64,000 bases of DNA. Source: Morchella semilibera. Lineage: Eukaryota > Ascomycota > Pezizomycetes > Pezizales > Morchellaceae. The stretch spans positions 1,044,081 through 1,108,080 of the forward strand of contig CM018606.1 of the NCBI GenBank assembly GCA_009192285.1. Reading direction: 5' to 3'. Made by a program: the position numbers and the translations under genes. The first letter of the stretch is position 1, and each line of letters opens with the position of its first letter. A model generated the notes under the pieces. It had not been told where the DNA came from. It did no database searches and worked only from the letters and a program-made list of their open reading frames with translations. This document shows, in pieces, positions 34,601 through 46,323 of this stretch.

Positions 34601-34913
34601 GAGGACAACCTCTAAGAGTCCCAATCAGATGCACCACAGGATAAACTATGAACAAGCCAGAAGTATTCCTGGTCGGGGGAAGACAACAGGCGTGGCAAAT
34701 AAAGAAGATTACACAGCAGTTGGTGACTTTATTAGAGAGACGCCAACAGAGATAGACGCAGGGTTAAACCAAGACCAGACTCTAGAATCGAATTACGGCG
34801 GAACTGCCTTGTTTACAAGCACACCAAAACTAGGAAGTGGTGCCTGTGGGCTTGTGGGGACAATCGGGTCGGAATATGATGGTGATGATACTACCATGGA
34901 CTATTCGTTATAA
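31612..34913 (+). CDS. Large unknown coiled-coil protein, four exons
   Basis: Exons 31612-32364, 32414-32563, 32612-34066, 34119-34913; phases consistent, 1050 residues from the chosen ATG. Residues 1-250 are helical and Leu-rich with an armadillo/HEAT-like look (PPALLVQFFLRIVEIATKKP, LLALATLACIGNVLD). Residues about 300-450 form another helical part. About 450-770 is a long coiled coil (ERSKGLRREIEQLRARLDHE and similar). The tail is Ser/Pro/Lys-rich with a basic cluster (TPKRPKMRTTSKSP), perhaps nuclear. I do not recognise the family. The start is uncertain: the frame is open before 31612 and may be joined to an upstream exon. The part from ATG 32669 could also be a separate gene. Confidence 0.65.
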
Positions 34914-35486
34914 GTTTTTGTAGGGAATTTTCAGTGCCCATTCTATATTAGATGCGGTAATATAGGTATGAGGTGTGGGGTTTTGGTTTTCTTCTTCGAT
35001 CTTCTGTCACTCCAAAGGCACCCCCGGAATGGTAATAATGTTGGATGCCTGAACGGGGGGCCTAAACTCGTGAGTACGTAGGAGTTTTCAGGCCCGACAT
35101 ATAACATGCCACCTGCAAAGAAACCTACTACGTGTTGACTCTTTCCAGTCATTTTAGGACATAAATTATTTCAATCTAATACTGAGATCTGTTATTAACA
35201 TGACCAGTAGTAGCAACATCAAGGAGTGGTTTGATAGCGGGTTGGCACACGAACATTAAGTGGTACATGTATCTAGCTAGATAGATATAAGACGTTGCCC
35301 CTACTCAATCTTTCCTCTTCCTTACCCTCAACCTTCCACTCTTCTTACAAGCTATCATACTAAACCCAGACCACACGTCAAATCTTGCTTGCGAACCGGA
35401 CCAACTAGCCCTAGCAACGCGTCATTCACGTGACCTCGGGCGTTAAAAAGCACTACCTCGCGTCAAGATCAACCGCCAGGATTAAA
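34914..35486. promoter_or_regulatory. Intergenic region upstream of RdRP
   Basis: 0.57 kb between the coiled-coil gene and the RdRP. CT-rich leader near 35298-35345, a common feature of fungal promoters. One TACATGTA near 35262. No gene seen. Confidence 0.5.
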
Positions 35487-38400
35487 ATGAGGACCCATGC
35501 GCGCAACCCAACCGCACTTAAGGCAAGCCACGATTTTAGCTACTCATCCGGAAATCCCACGCCAAGTAGTGAGGTAGAAGGACATCGTGGGAACTCTTTG
35601 CCCGTGCTATCCCAAACCTCCCCTAGCCCACCTCCCCCTCCCCCTCCCCCTCCCCCTCCGCTTCCCCTTCCTTCAAATCACTATCACCAGGAACCCATGC
35701 TAGATCGGAGTTGCGGTCCCGCAAGCAGTGGGAGTTATCCAGGGATGGGCCGTCCTGGACCCAGATCTTATGAACACAACCAACAACCTCAAATCGATCC
35801 TACTAGTAGACGGAATGAAGTTGGGACCATTATTCCAAACCCCCCGGCACCAATACTTTTATCTCTGAAGACGAGGGAAGAACGCCTCGCCCTTGAGAGA
35901 GCGCAATATCAGGAGCGTCTTGAAAACGCTCGGGCTAAACGTCAAATGGCTAAAGAAAGAAGACAACGGTCGTTCTTTAACATTAACACAATTAACAGCT
36001 CTGTTGATGGAGGTAATGATCAACCCACGAATCTCGCCGGCGATACAACAAACTTATCCAGCTCTCCTGATGGCGGCAGCAGCAGCAGCGGCAGCGGCAG
36101 CACCTATCAAAGTAGCCGACACTCCCCCCCCCCATCACAAGAAACGCCCCCACCGCTGCCACCCACAATGCAAGCATATGAACCCATGCTTCGGAATAGT
36201 TGGAGATCTCGTCCAGAAATCAATATACAGCTAAGAAACTTACCTGTGGGTTATACAACTTTACATGTATATGAGCGGTTCCAGGAGTTTGGAGTAATAG
36301 AAGTGATCAAGCTTTTTGAGAACACACATGGTACCAGGGATGGGGGAGGAGAAGTCAGGTTCAGGTACAATATCAATTTCTATAGTCCCAGTATTGAGTC
36401 CCTACTTACATTATGTAGTGATATCACTTACCCGTTCTGGTATGAACCTATCAAATACCTGTGGAAAGGTAAAATAGAAGAAATTACGGCAAATCTTCTT
36501 CCTCTCCCCCGGCACAAGTTCAGAGTGGCCAGCGAAGTAAATAAGGGCATTGACTATCCCGACAGATTTGTTAGATTACCCACCTCCCCCACTGTTGATT
36601 TTCTGTATTTCTGACTATTGTTACACAGATCTTTAAACCTAAAGAGTTGGACTTTGGCCTCATGGTTGAAGAAACTGTTTTTATGCCAATGCATACGACA
36701 CAAAACAGATCAGATGATATCGTCTTTGAAGTTAACCTGTTCCGCAAGCAAATTGATGTCAAGTTCAAAATCTACCATACCAAAGAAGACGCCCCTGCTC
36801 CCCCAGGCACTCCCGTAGAGCCTAGTGAGTCGCTCGACAACGAGGGCAAGGAGTCATTAGAGCCAGCCAGGGAAAGATGGGAGAGTTATCGCTTCCAGAT
36901 CCCATTTTCCCAGCTCAGCCAAATCTTGGAATTTGGCCCTATGATTTCTAAAGCAAAAAGGGTTTTACTTATTTCTCTTCCATCACCACCACTATTCTGG
37001 AGGGAACTATTTAACGTTGCACTGTCGCATGATCCTAGAGCAAACTATTGGAGTAGCTTTGATAAATGGTTTCGGCAAACGGGTATCGCTTTCGATCAAG
37101 TTGATAGATCAACATCTCCAGTTTGTTTAAGGCAAAAGGACCCGATTATTGATACTGGTTTGTATTTCCAATTGATTAATAGTTGCGTGCCCAGTATAGC
37201 TAACAAACCTAGGTCGATGGACGACATACCGCTTTCAATTCGAACTGGAGAAAGATCAAATTCCTCGCTTTACAGAAATGCTATCGGCTCTGAGGGATTT
37301 TAATATCAAAACTGGGGTGCTTGACGACCTCAGGGTTAGCACAGAGAAGAATACCCCTATTTGGGACGCTATCGATGCGAGGCCTGCCAGCTCTTACTCT
37401 GACGGTCTCCTTGCAACACTAAGACCACTTCTCCCGTACCCAACGCGTTACCAATTAGAAGTCTGCATTTCTCGTAACTTTTTGAACGAGTACAATATCA
37501 CAACTGAGTTTGTAGACCGTCTATTGGATATGAACCCCGATAAGGCAGTACGGTTACTAGAGCATGTTGCGGAAAACGAAAAGCGACGTTTTTATGATCC
37601 CATGGACATTTTCGATCTTACCGTTAAGGGTGGCACAGCAGCCCTTCTCGAGAAGCTTAAGGGCGATTATCAGCGGGTGAGAAAAGCAAGTATCACACCA
37701 TCCACGGTCTATTACGCCACGCCTACTGTGGAAACCACCAATAGGGTCATAAGACACTACCGCCATTACTCTGACAAGTTTTTGAGGGTACAGTTTGTTG
37801 ACGAGTTTAAGGTATTTATTAGAAGCTCTACCTTTTTGATGAATTATTTTAATTTGAATAAAGGCTCGGATAAATTCAACCGATAGAAATTCTATGAACG
37901 AAGTGTTCACACGAATCATGACCGCTTTGGTACATGGAATCACTATTGGAGGAGAACACTTTGAGTTTCTTGCTTTTGGGAACTCGCAAATTCGTGAGCA
38001 TGGGGCGTATTTTTTTGCCTCAAACAAACATGTCTCGGTTAAAGATATTCGTGAGTGGATGGGGAAGTTTACGTCAATTAGGGTTGTTGCCAAGCATGCT
38101 GCTAGACTTGGACAATGTTTTTGTGAGTTCTGGCTGTTTTACACCCCTTTTCCATAGGAGAGAGCACACGATGGACCAAGCAGGAAGTCCCCGCACGTCT
38201 CTGGGACAATGAAAATTTGTGACGACGAGCCTATAAAATGACTGAGGAAATGGTCATTGGCTGTAATACCCTTCTCACGTTCTCATAACCCCGTCAAGCG
38301 GCTATAGCACCAATGGATATCAAGGAACCTGCACGGCCATAACCCTATTGATCATTCTAAGAACTACACACGCAGTTCTTAGGTCTATCTATAGTGGTGT

Positions 38401-40917
38401 CCAATCAGCCGTCCATGCTCAGTTCGTTGTGTGCTCTCTCCACGGGAAAAGCTACTCTAATTAATTTTATTTTTTAGCTGCGCTAACTATCATAGCTACC
38501 ACTCGTGCTATTCGTGGTGTCCAGGTTGATGTTGTGGGTATCCCTGACATCGTGTACCCCGATAACGAATATAATTTTTCAGACGGTGTTGGTAAAATTT
38601 CAGAGTTTCTAGCAACCCTCATTTCCATGGAACTCAAGTTAAAAGAACAACCTCCACCATCCTGCTTTCAATTTCGGCTTGGCGGCTGCAAAGGTGTTTT
38701 AACTGTGTGGCCTGATGCTAAACAAAGAGAGGTCTGTATCCGCCCTAGCCAGGAGAAGTTCAAAGCCAAACACAAAATCCTCGAGGTAATTCGTTGGTCA
38801 GCCCCCGCAACCGCATGCCTTAATAGACAACTTATCATAGTCCTATCATCACTTGGGGCGGAAGACCACGTGTTTAGAGCTAAACTAGAGGATACATTGA
38901 ATAAATATGCGGATGCTATGGTTAAGCCCGCAGCTGCGAGTTACCTGCTTCACAGAGCTATTGATGCAAACCAATTCACCTTGGATCTTGCAGCCATGGT
39001 CCGCAACGGCTTCATGGAAATCCGAGAACCTTTTGTGGTTTCTCTTCTTAGCCTCTGGCGGTCTTGGTCAATTAAATATCTCAAGGAAAAGGCAAGGATA
39101 ATGATTGAGAACGGGGCTTTTGTTCTTGGTGTGGTTGACGAAACAGGGATTCTAGAAGGGCACTACGATGAAGAGGAGGGGGAGGATGAGGAGGAAGAGG
39201 AAGAGGGGAAAGGGGAGAAGAGTGAAGGGGAGAAGGGGAGGAAGAGGGATGAGGGCGAGAAAGATGGAGGTCATGGCGGCGATCGTGAAAGGAGAAAAGA
39301 ACCAACCCCTCCTGTTATGCCAGAGATATTTCTACAAGTCAGCGATCCGGAAACGGGCCAGTTTAGGGTGATCGAAGGCTTATGTCTTGTTGCGCGTAAC
39401 CCTTCTCTTCACCCTGGCGATATTCGGACTGTACGCGCTGTTGATGTTCCGGAACTGCGGCACCTCCGCAACGTTGTTGTATTTCCTAGCAAAGGGGATC
39501 GTGACCTTGCGAGCATGTTATCTGGTGGTGATTTGGATGGAGATGACTATATAGTTATCTGGGATAAAGATTTGACGAGAGGGATCACAAATTACCCACC
39601 AATGGACTACTTACCAATGGAACCTAGGGAACTGTCTCGTGACGTCGAAATAAACGATATCACGAAGTTTTTTGTTAATTATATGAAGAACGACAAGCTT
39701 GGAGCTATCGCAAATTCTCATCTGGCCTGGGCAGACTACCTTGACGAAGGAGTAAAATCCTCTAATTGTAGGTCTATTATGCCCCGTTTATTCTTTGAGC
39801 TAGTGCGTGTTAACATTGAATAGGCCTGGCTCTTGCTGCCCTGCACTCCGATGCTGTGGACTATGTTAAGACTGGAGTACCGGCAGAAATGCCTCGTAGT
39901 CTAAGAATCAGAAAGTATCCTCATTTTATGGAAAAGGAAAGGGAGAAGAGCTATACTTCTCATAAAATTCTTGGACAGCTCTACGACATGGTGGAGAGGA
40001 TAGACTTTATACCATCTTACGAGCTCCCATTCGATGAGCGCATACTCAATGCTTATACTCTCGATGAGGATGATCTATCAGCAGCAAGGGAGTTGAAAAG
40101 CGATTACGATGCGGCATTGCATAGTATTATGGCCCAGCATGAAATATATACAGAGTTTGAAGTAATTTCGACCTTTGTCATGCACCATTCTCAGGCTGCG
40201 GGGGACTACAAATTCCACGAGGAAATTGGGAGTATTCGTGGTGGCCTAAGGGAAATCTGGCAAAAGGCTGTTATACACCGAGTCGGTAGTAGCGACGAAT
40301 TGGAGCTGGGACCATTTGTTGTGGCTATGTACACAGTGGCCAAACAGGAATTGGATGCGGGATTGGAGAGCCTAAAAGCAAAAAAGGCCAAAGGAAAGAA
40401 ACGTGAACGCCCTGTTGAAGGGGAGCCTCTAAAGTTCACCCCCGAGGACGTGAAAGCGATGCCGCTCATCTCTTTCCCATGGCTGTTTCCGGAAATTTTA
40501 GGAAAAATTGCCAACCGCGAATATCCTTTTAATATTAATTCACCTGATGAAAGTCTGGGGCAAGTCGGACGTTACCCTGTCTCGGAAATTGAACGCTACA
40601 CGCCCAGCACACACGAGGGCACCTCCAACCAACTTAATACAGCTGCAGACAATCTTGCCGGTTATGAAATAGTGCCGGTGCAGGAGGGTCTAGAAAACAG
40701 CAGCGCCTACACATACTTCGACTACAATGCACAATCCGACGAGGGCGAAACCAACGGATATGACGCCAATACCAAGGATCATAGCAACGGCCATACTTCC
40801 GATAGTGACGGGAGTGATTCCTCTGGTATTTTCCAAAGGTTCAATGATATCGACGGTCCCGACGGTATTGATAGCGAGACCTTTGAAAATATATCCCTCG
40901 ACGAGCTGCCTTTCTAA
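35487..40917 (+). CDS. Eukaryotic RNA-dependent RNA polymerase (RNA silencing), six exons
   Basis: Exons 35487-36569, 36629-37157, 37213-37811, 37864-38122, 38496-39767, 39824-40917; phases close on 1611 residues. It makes double-stranded RNA from aberrant single-stranded transcripts for Dicer. Seen: a disordered Pro-rich N-terminus (proline run near 35635), an RRM-like segment (INIQLRNLPVGYTTLHVYER), then RdRP blocks DTGRWTTYRFQFE, FEFLAFGNSQIREHG, IREWMGKFTSIRVVAKHAAR, GQCFSTTRAIRG, DGVGKIS and the catalytic loop GGDLDGDDYIVIWD (metal-binding Asp about residues 1169-1173). An acidic/basic low-complexity insert (about 39165-39305) interrupts the core. The RRM-like N-terminus suggests the Rdp1/SAD-1 side of the family more than QDE-1, not certain. 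Intron 4 is 373 nt and contains an inverted-repeat element. Confidence 0.93.
38147..38451. mobile_element. Inverted-repeat element (about 305 bp) inside RdRP intron 4
   Basis: GGAGAGAGCACAC at 38157-38169 has a perfect inverted copy at 38429-38441. The match extends outward with CTTTTCC / GGAAAAG (about 20 of 23 positions). TA lies a few bases outside each end. An internal perfect 9-bp hairpin (CTAAGAACT...AGTTCTTAG) lies near 38357. Non-coding, so a non-autonomous element. Confidence 0.7.
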
Positions 40918-41530
40918 TTATCTCCTAAAGGGTTTTTTGAGGGTATCAATGGCTATGACTAGGTTTCGTGGGGTTTCTTTCTCTCTTTCTTTCTTTCTTT
41001 CTTCCTTTCTTTCTCCTCTTCTTTCTCCCTTTCCTTACTTCCTCTCCTTTGGCTCATAGCCCACATTATACGCTTTCGCGTTACTTTCATTTCCTCATAT
41101 TTCACGCGCTTAACTTTACAATCATTCTTCTATTGGGCAGTCTTTTTATAGCTTGTTATAGCTCTTACTTCGTTTCTCAGGCTTTTATCTCAATTCGTGC
41201 TTACATCCATGTAGCTAGCGTGTTCCACATTATGTTTGTTTTTCATTACTTGGGGGACAGAGAATGGTATCACGATCACTCTTTTTTAAGAAATTTAAGA
41301 AACCTTGACAATTCATGCGCTTATCGTATGTCCTTTGATAAATGATTGACAATAATAAGCTCGGCAATCACTAAATTCTACTGAACCACACAGACAAGAT
41401 GAATGTAGTCGATATCTAGTCAATAGATGATCGACTTCAAGCTTCTATTTTTTCGTATCACTACCTTCGACCTAGGTCGTATTAACAGCCCAGAGTTTAC
41501 CTCCTAAAGTTAAAATACTTGAGGTACACT
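40918..41530. other. Intergenic spacer with CTTT repeat
   Basis: Between convergent RdRP and peroxiredoxin 3' ends. A (CTTT)n-type pyrimidine tract runs at about 40976-41035. No gene recognised. Confidence 0.65.
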
Positions 41531-42614
41531 TTAACCATGAACCTTGGTGAAATATTCCTTCGAATCTTTCGGATTGGCTTTGATTGTCTCGGAACCAGTA
41601 TTCCAGTTGGCAGGGCATACCTCACCGTACTTTGTAACTTCATCAGTCTTTTGATTTAAATTTAGTAGCTGATGAAACATACCTTCTCTGTAAATTGGAA
41701 AGCATCGACTAAACGGATCGTCTCATCAACTGAGCGGCCAACGGGGAGATCATTAATAGTAATCTAGCGAAAATGGTAAAATGTAAATAAAAGCTCAATC
41801 GATACCCATCCGAACTTCTCATGTCGGGATATCTGTACCTGGCGGATAGTTCCTTTGGGATCAATGATAAAAAGACCACGAAGAGCAACACCCTCCTCTT
41901 CAATCAAAACACCATAATCCTTTGCTAGTTTATGGTTCTTGTCGCTGTAAAGAGGAATATTAACACTTCCTAAACCCCCATCCTTGCGAGCTGTTGAGGC
42001 CCACGAGAGAAGACTACAGCACTTATCATCAGTAACCTAATTATGATTGCACAGAGATCTCCGACAACAGTACCTATATTCAGAATCCACTGAAGCAAAG
42101 ACAACGGAGGCCCCCCGTTCAGCGAATTGCTTCGCGGCGTCTGAGAATGCGATTATCTATTGTGGATGTGTCAGTTCGGCGAATAGTGTGTAGTCTTGAT
42201 CTGAATTGATCAAGTAGATCAGTAAAGTGGAAATGGGATTGGTCAACCTCAGTAGGGCTGCATGTTAAGGCGGCCACAAGTCAGTTTGGTTCGGTAAATG
42301 CTTTTTTCAAGGCGGGAATGTAACAGCTGAGGTCTTACCAAACAAATGTCCATGCCATGGGGATAAAGGCTAGAACGAGCCATTTGCCCTTGTAATCATC
42401 AAGCGAGATTTCTAGACCCCATAGATAATATTTAGTATACACCTGCTTGAGCTGAAAAGAGCATGAAGGTAATAATAAAGTGCTGTTTAAGATAGGGCTA
42501 GCGAAAGGGTGCTTAAGCTCCTTAGATGTAGATGATTGGCTGACCTTCGAATGTTCCGTTGACAACGGCAGTTCCTTTGAAAGAAGGTGCAGGATGCTGG
42601 ACGCGGGCAACCAT
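41531..42614 (-). CDS. TSA1: Typical 2-Cys peroxiredoxin (Tsa1-like), seven exons including a 10-nt exon
   Basis: Complement of 42545-42614, 42339-42411, 42248-42257, 42074-42156, 41839-42013, 41683-41763, 41531-41629; phases close on 196 residues, the normal length. Reduces peroxides with thioredoxin. Seen: [42 protein letters not shown] with peroxidatic Cys48, [41 protein letters not shown], and EVCPANW with resolving Cys169. The Cys48 codon TG/C is split by an intron. Its last base plus Pro-Thr-Glu form a separate exon of only ten bases. For the last intron I used the AAG acceptor that gives 53 nt; the alternative leaves 35 nt. Confidence 0.92.
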
Positions 42615-43820
42615 ATTGAAAGATTGTAGATTAATATTCAGTTTTTAATGTTTGGCACTGATAAAATGAAGTCGAGAGAGAGCGGGTAAGGAAGATGTAG
42701 GCAAGGCAAAGTTTAAAGGCACGTCAGGGGAGCGGAGGGCATGGGCTGATATAAGTACTTGACACGATTGCATTTATCTTCATATAACCAACTAACGCCT
42801 GTGCGCTGACGACTACGCATAAAGTCCAGGAAGAGGGAAGAAAATTTCGCGTACCTACATACGCGTACTTAAAATGAGCTTATAGGGCAATCATCAGGGC
42901 CAAAAAAATAACCATCACTCAGCAACAACGTCGAATTTCAATTCTAGGCTCTCCACTAATCTGGATTCTGAAAACCTGAGATAATCATGTTTCGAATTAT
43001 CTGGAACAAGTTTATGGCTATTCTACGCGTTTAGCGAGCGCGCTATTGAGAACCAAAGTCTCTTGAGGTTTAGGCCCGGATCAATTGCCGATGAGCCCAT
43101 GTTTCGTCCCGCAAGCCGTTTTTGCGTGTCTTTTCCGGTTACACCTTGACACCTTGTATGATACAGTTCATGGGGCAAAAGACCCCTACATATCTCCGGG
43201 ACAAAGACCTTATTACTGTAGCCCTCCAAAAGAAGCGACTCTGTCTAGCCCTTCAAAGTATTGGTCCGAGAGTACTTGTATGTACAGTAAAGCTTAAGAA
43301 CAAGACCTGGAGGTATCTATAGATGTAGGTAGATACATGTACCTGCTCTACTGGCACTTTACGCGTGCCTGCATACAGCACCTGTGCAACGACGAACGGG
43401 CATCAGCCAAGAAACTTCAAACCTAACCCCCAGTTGGACCGGAACTCATCCCCGGAAGAATGTATGACCTAGTGCGACAAGAGCTGAACACAAATCAGTA
43501 GCTAAATTCAATTACATGGGGCTCCAAGTATAAATACTATAAAGGTGCCCTTTATGAGAAAATTCCCCTTTGCTGTAGTTTCCGGAAACTACATGTATTG
43601 CTGGTTTTTAATCCTTGTGGAATCGAATGTTGGTACAACTACAGCAGAACGATTGACATTCTCAATCAGCAGCAAAGGGAGATAGGCGGAGATAAGAACA
43701 CCTTCTGCTGCGGGACACGGCAATGCCCCGCTAGACACAAAGTACTTAAATACATATCTCTTTCTTCCAAAGGCTCACATTATTATCCCCTTTCGCCAGA
43801 ATACCGCCATTGCATACGCC
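42615..43820. promoter_or_regulatory. Divergent intergenic region, peroxiredoxin / DCAF11
   Basis: 1.2 kb between two divergent start codons, AT-rich, two TACATGTA octamers (near 43334 and 43590). No stress-response element was identified with confidence. Small ORFs here have no protein character. Confidence 0.5.
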
Positions 43821-44245
43821 ATGAATAACTCACTTGCGGTTCATCTCAATGAAACAGGTCCGGATGATGGTGATATGGATTATGAGACATCCAATGATCA
43901 TGAAGACGGTGACGAAGGTATGGATTTGCCACGTTTCTTTCCAGAGATATCTAGGCGTACAGTAAAAGCTCGTGAACCAGGTAGCCTGAAGAGGTATCAA
44001 GGTTATTCAATATGTACCAGCCTTAAGGCCTTGTGGACCAACTCCTGTGCTTTTGGTTATCACTAAGTTATGAGTGGGGATTTGTCCTCCACCGAGCTGG
44101 CAACGTTTTACTGAATGCTTAAGTATCTCGGGAGTCTATCCATTTAATAACAAATTGCGACCTAGATGTTGAATTTGAAGACCATGACGACGACGAAGAT
44201 GGAGAGGAGGAGGAGGAGGAGGAGGAGGAGGAGGAGGAGGAGCAT

Positions 44246-44279
<34 letters not shown>

Positions 44280-46323
44280 AAATCGATACAAGTACTCGAA
44301 CACTGCAAATTGCACACTTACTTCAAGGGCGGATTCCACTCAGAAACATGATATTTAGGCTTAGTAGCGGGAATAGCGCGGCTATGGAAATTGATAGATA
44401 CTACCGCCGCCCGCTCCCCCCTCACAATGGTGAAGTCGACCCAGTTCCAAGTGCGGCTGGTCAGGAGCTTATGAGATCAGGAGACTTTGGAGCTGTCGGT
44501 GCACCTATGATAACAAGGACTGAGTAGAAGCATAAGAAGTTATTCTGACGAATTACAGAATGAGTTACAGACTTATGGGGCTGGTGGCGCTTCAAAACCA
44601 ACTAAAGGGTTTACTCTATCCCGACGATTACTGGAAAGAGAGATCGGGAGTTATGTCGGTGAGCGAGGAAGAATTTTAAACCAACTAATGGCACAAGTGG
44701 GTTTCAATTCTTCGATATACTCGGCAATCAGATGGCATATTACTTATAACAGTTATAGTCAATGCTTCCAAGCAGTGAAGCAGACTTGATCATCCATTAC
44801 GATAATCGCTCGTACTCTGGTCAGTTTTCCGAGGATGGGAATTTTTTCTACAGCTGTTCTCAAGATTTCCAAGTGCGGATGTACGATACCTCAAATCCGT
44901 ATGAATGGAAGTACTACAAGTCTGTGTATTATATTGGCGGAAGATGGACCATTACCGACGCGACTCTTTCCCCCGATAATAACCACTTAGCCTATAGTAG
45001 CATTACAAGCTGCGTCTTCATGGCAAATACAAACCCTGGTAATGACGAAATTATTCCTTTGGAGTTAAGCAGCGGAGAACGTGGGAATAGAAATAGAATG
45101 GATCCACATTACGGTGTAATTCCTCTTTTTAGAAAAGTTTTGAGAACACAAGCTAATTTTGAATGTCCTTGGTAGGTATGGTCTGTTCGATTCTCTGGTG
45201 ATGGTCGTGAAATTGTAGCTGGAGCAAGCGATAGTTGTCTCTACGTATATGACATTGAGACTCGTACGCCGATACTCAAGCTTCAAGGCCACGAGGAAGA
45301 CGTCAATGCCGTCTGTTATGGAGATCAAAACTCCCCTCACATTCTCTACTCCGGGTCTGACGACACTACAATTAAAGTATGGGATCGACGAAGTATGGCG
45401 GATGGGCGTGAGGTGGGTGTGTTTGCTGGACACACAGAAGGCTTAACATATGTGGATACTAAGGGAGATGGAAGATATGTCCTCTCTAACGCGAAAGATC
45501 AGACTATGAAGCTATGGGATATAAGGCTAGTGCTCCCTGAGTCAAATGACCTAAATTCATAGCTAATAACCGGACAGGAAAATGATGAGTCCTAGAGAAT
45601 TTGATATTTTGCCTGATTTTAATTACTCGAGTGGGTTTGACTACCGCTCGCATACGTAGGTTTAGACTCTCCCTATGTATACAGCCACCCCAGAAAGCAA
45701 CCCTGCTAACATACTGGGTATGTAGCTACGAGAGAGGGCCTATAAAACTACCACATGATTCTTCGCTAGTTACGTATCGCGGGCATAGTGTCCATAAAAC
45801 TCTGATTCGATGTCATTTTTCACCTCCTACTTCGACTGGGTCTCGATATGTCTATACAGGCTCTGCGGATGGGAAAGTCAAAATTTACAACCTTGATGCA
45901 ACTGTTGCTGGCACGATAGATGTTAATTCTGCCACCATGAATACTAGACCAATAGATGAAAAGCTGAATAATAGAAGGTATCGCGATTTTTGGGATGATA
46001 GATCAAGCTCGAGGGCATGGAAGACGTGTGTAAGGGATGTCAGCTGGCACCCCAGCGCTCCTGTATTAGCAGGTTTGTTATTCAATTCCTGTTTCATGTC
46101 GCTTTATTTTATAAGTAAGTTTCTAATAAAGAACTTAGCTACCTGTTGGAACGGGTATGGACTTGCCACAGGAACCGTGAGCTTACACACTTGGAACGGT
46201 GGAAAATCGAGGTCGTCCAACGAGGGTGGTAAAGTGAACGCGAGGAGGTACGATGCTGAAATGAGACCCAAGTTTCAGGAAACCTTAAGGGATGAGAATG
46301 ATGATATTATTGACGGAATATAG
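43821..46323 (+). CDS. DCAF11: DCAF11/WDR23-like WD40 protein (CUL4 substrate receptor), eight exons
   Basis: Exons 43821-43980, 44166-44494, 44559-44696, 44759-45115, 45176-45525, 45578-45655, 45726-46072, 46139-46323; 647 residues. DCAF11 family proteins present substrates to the DDB1-CUL4 ubiquitin ligase. Seen: acidic N-terminus with a 13-Glu microsatellite run and Asp run, LSRRLLEREIG, then LPSSEADLIIHYDNRSYSGQFSEDGNFF, DFQVRMYDTSNPYEWKYYK, WTITDATLSPDNNHLAYSS, WSVRFSGDGREIVAGASD, DDTTIKVWDRRSM, DQTMKLWDIR-KMMSPREFD, LVTYRGHSVHKTLIRCHFSP, VRDVSWHPSAPVLAATCWNG. The intron 45526-45577 has a GC donor (AAG/GCTAGT), required to reach KMMSPRE in frame. The first donor is uncertain (43981 or 44002, same phase). 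Confidence 0.85.

Noticed and set aside
41630-41682. Alternative acceptor for the last peroxiredoxin intron giving [11 protein letters not shown]
   Set aside because: It would leave a 35-nt intron, shorter than the others here; the acceptor giving YGEVC yields 53 nt and the expected length.
42615-43820. Small genes in the peroxiredoxin/DCAF11 spacer
   Set aside because: ORFs are at most about 80 codons, without recognisable motifs, splice partners or protein-like composition.
44495-44558. Apparent frameshift/stop in DCAF11 (ITRTE-stop)
   Set aside because: Explained by an intron 44495-44558 ending in a TCTGAC branch-like site and CAG, which restores the frame.
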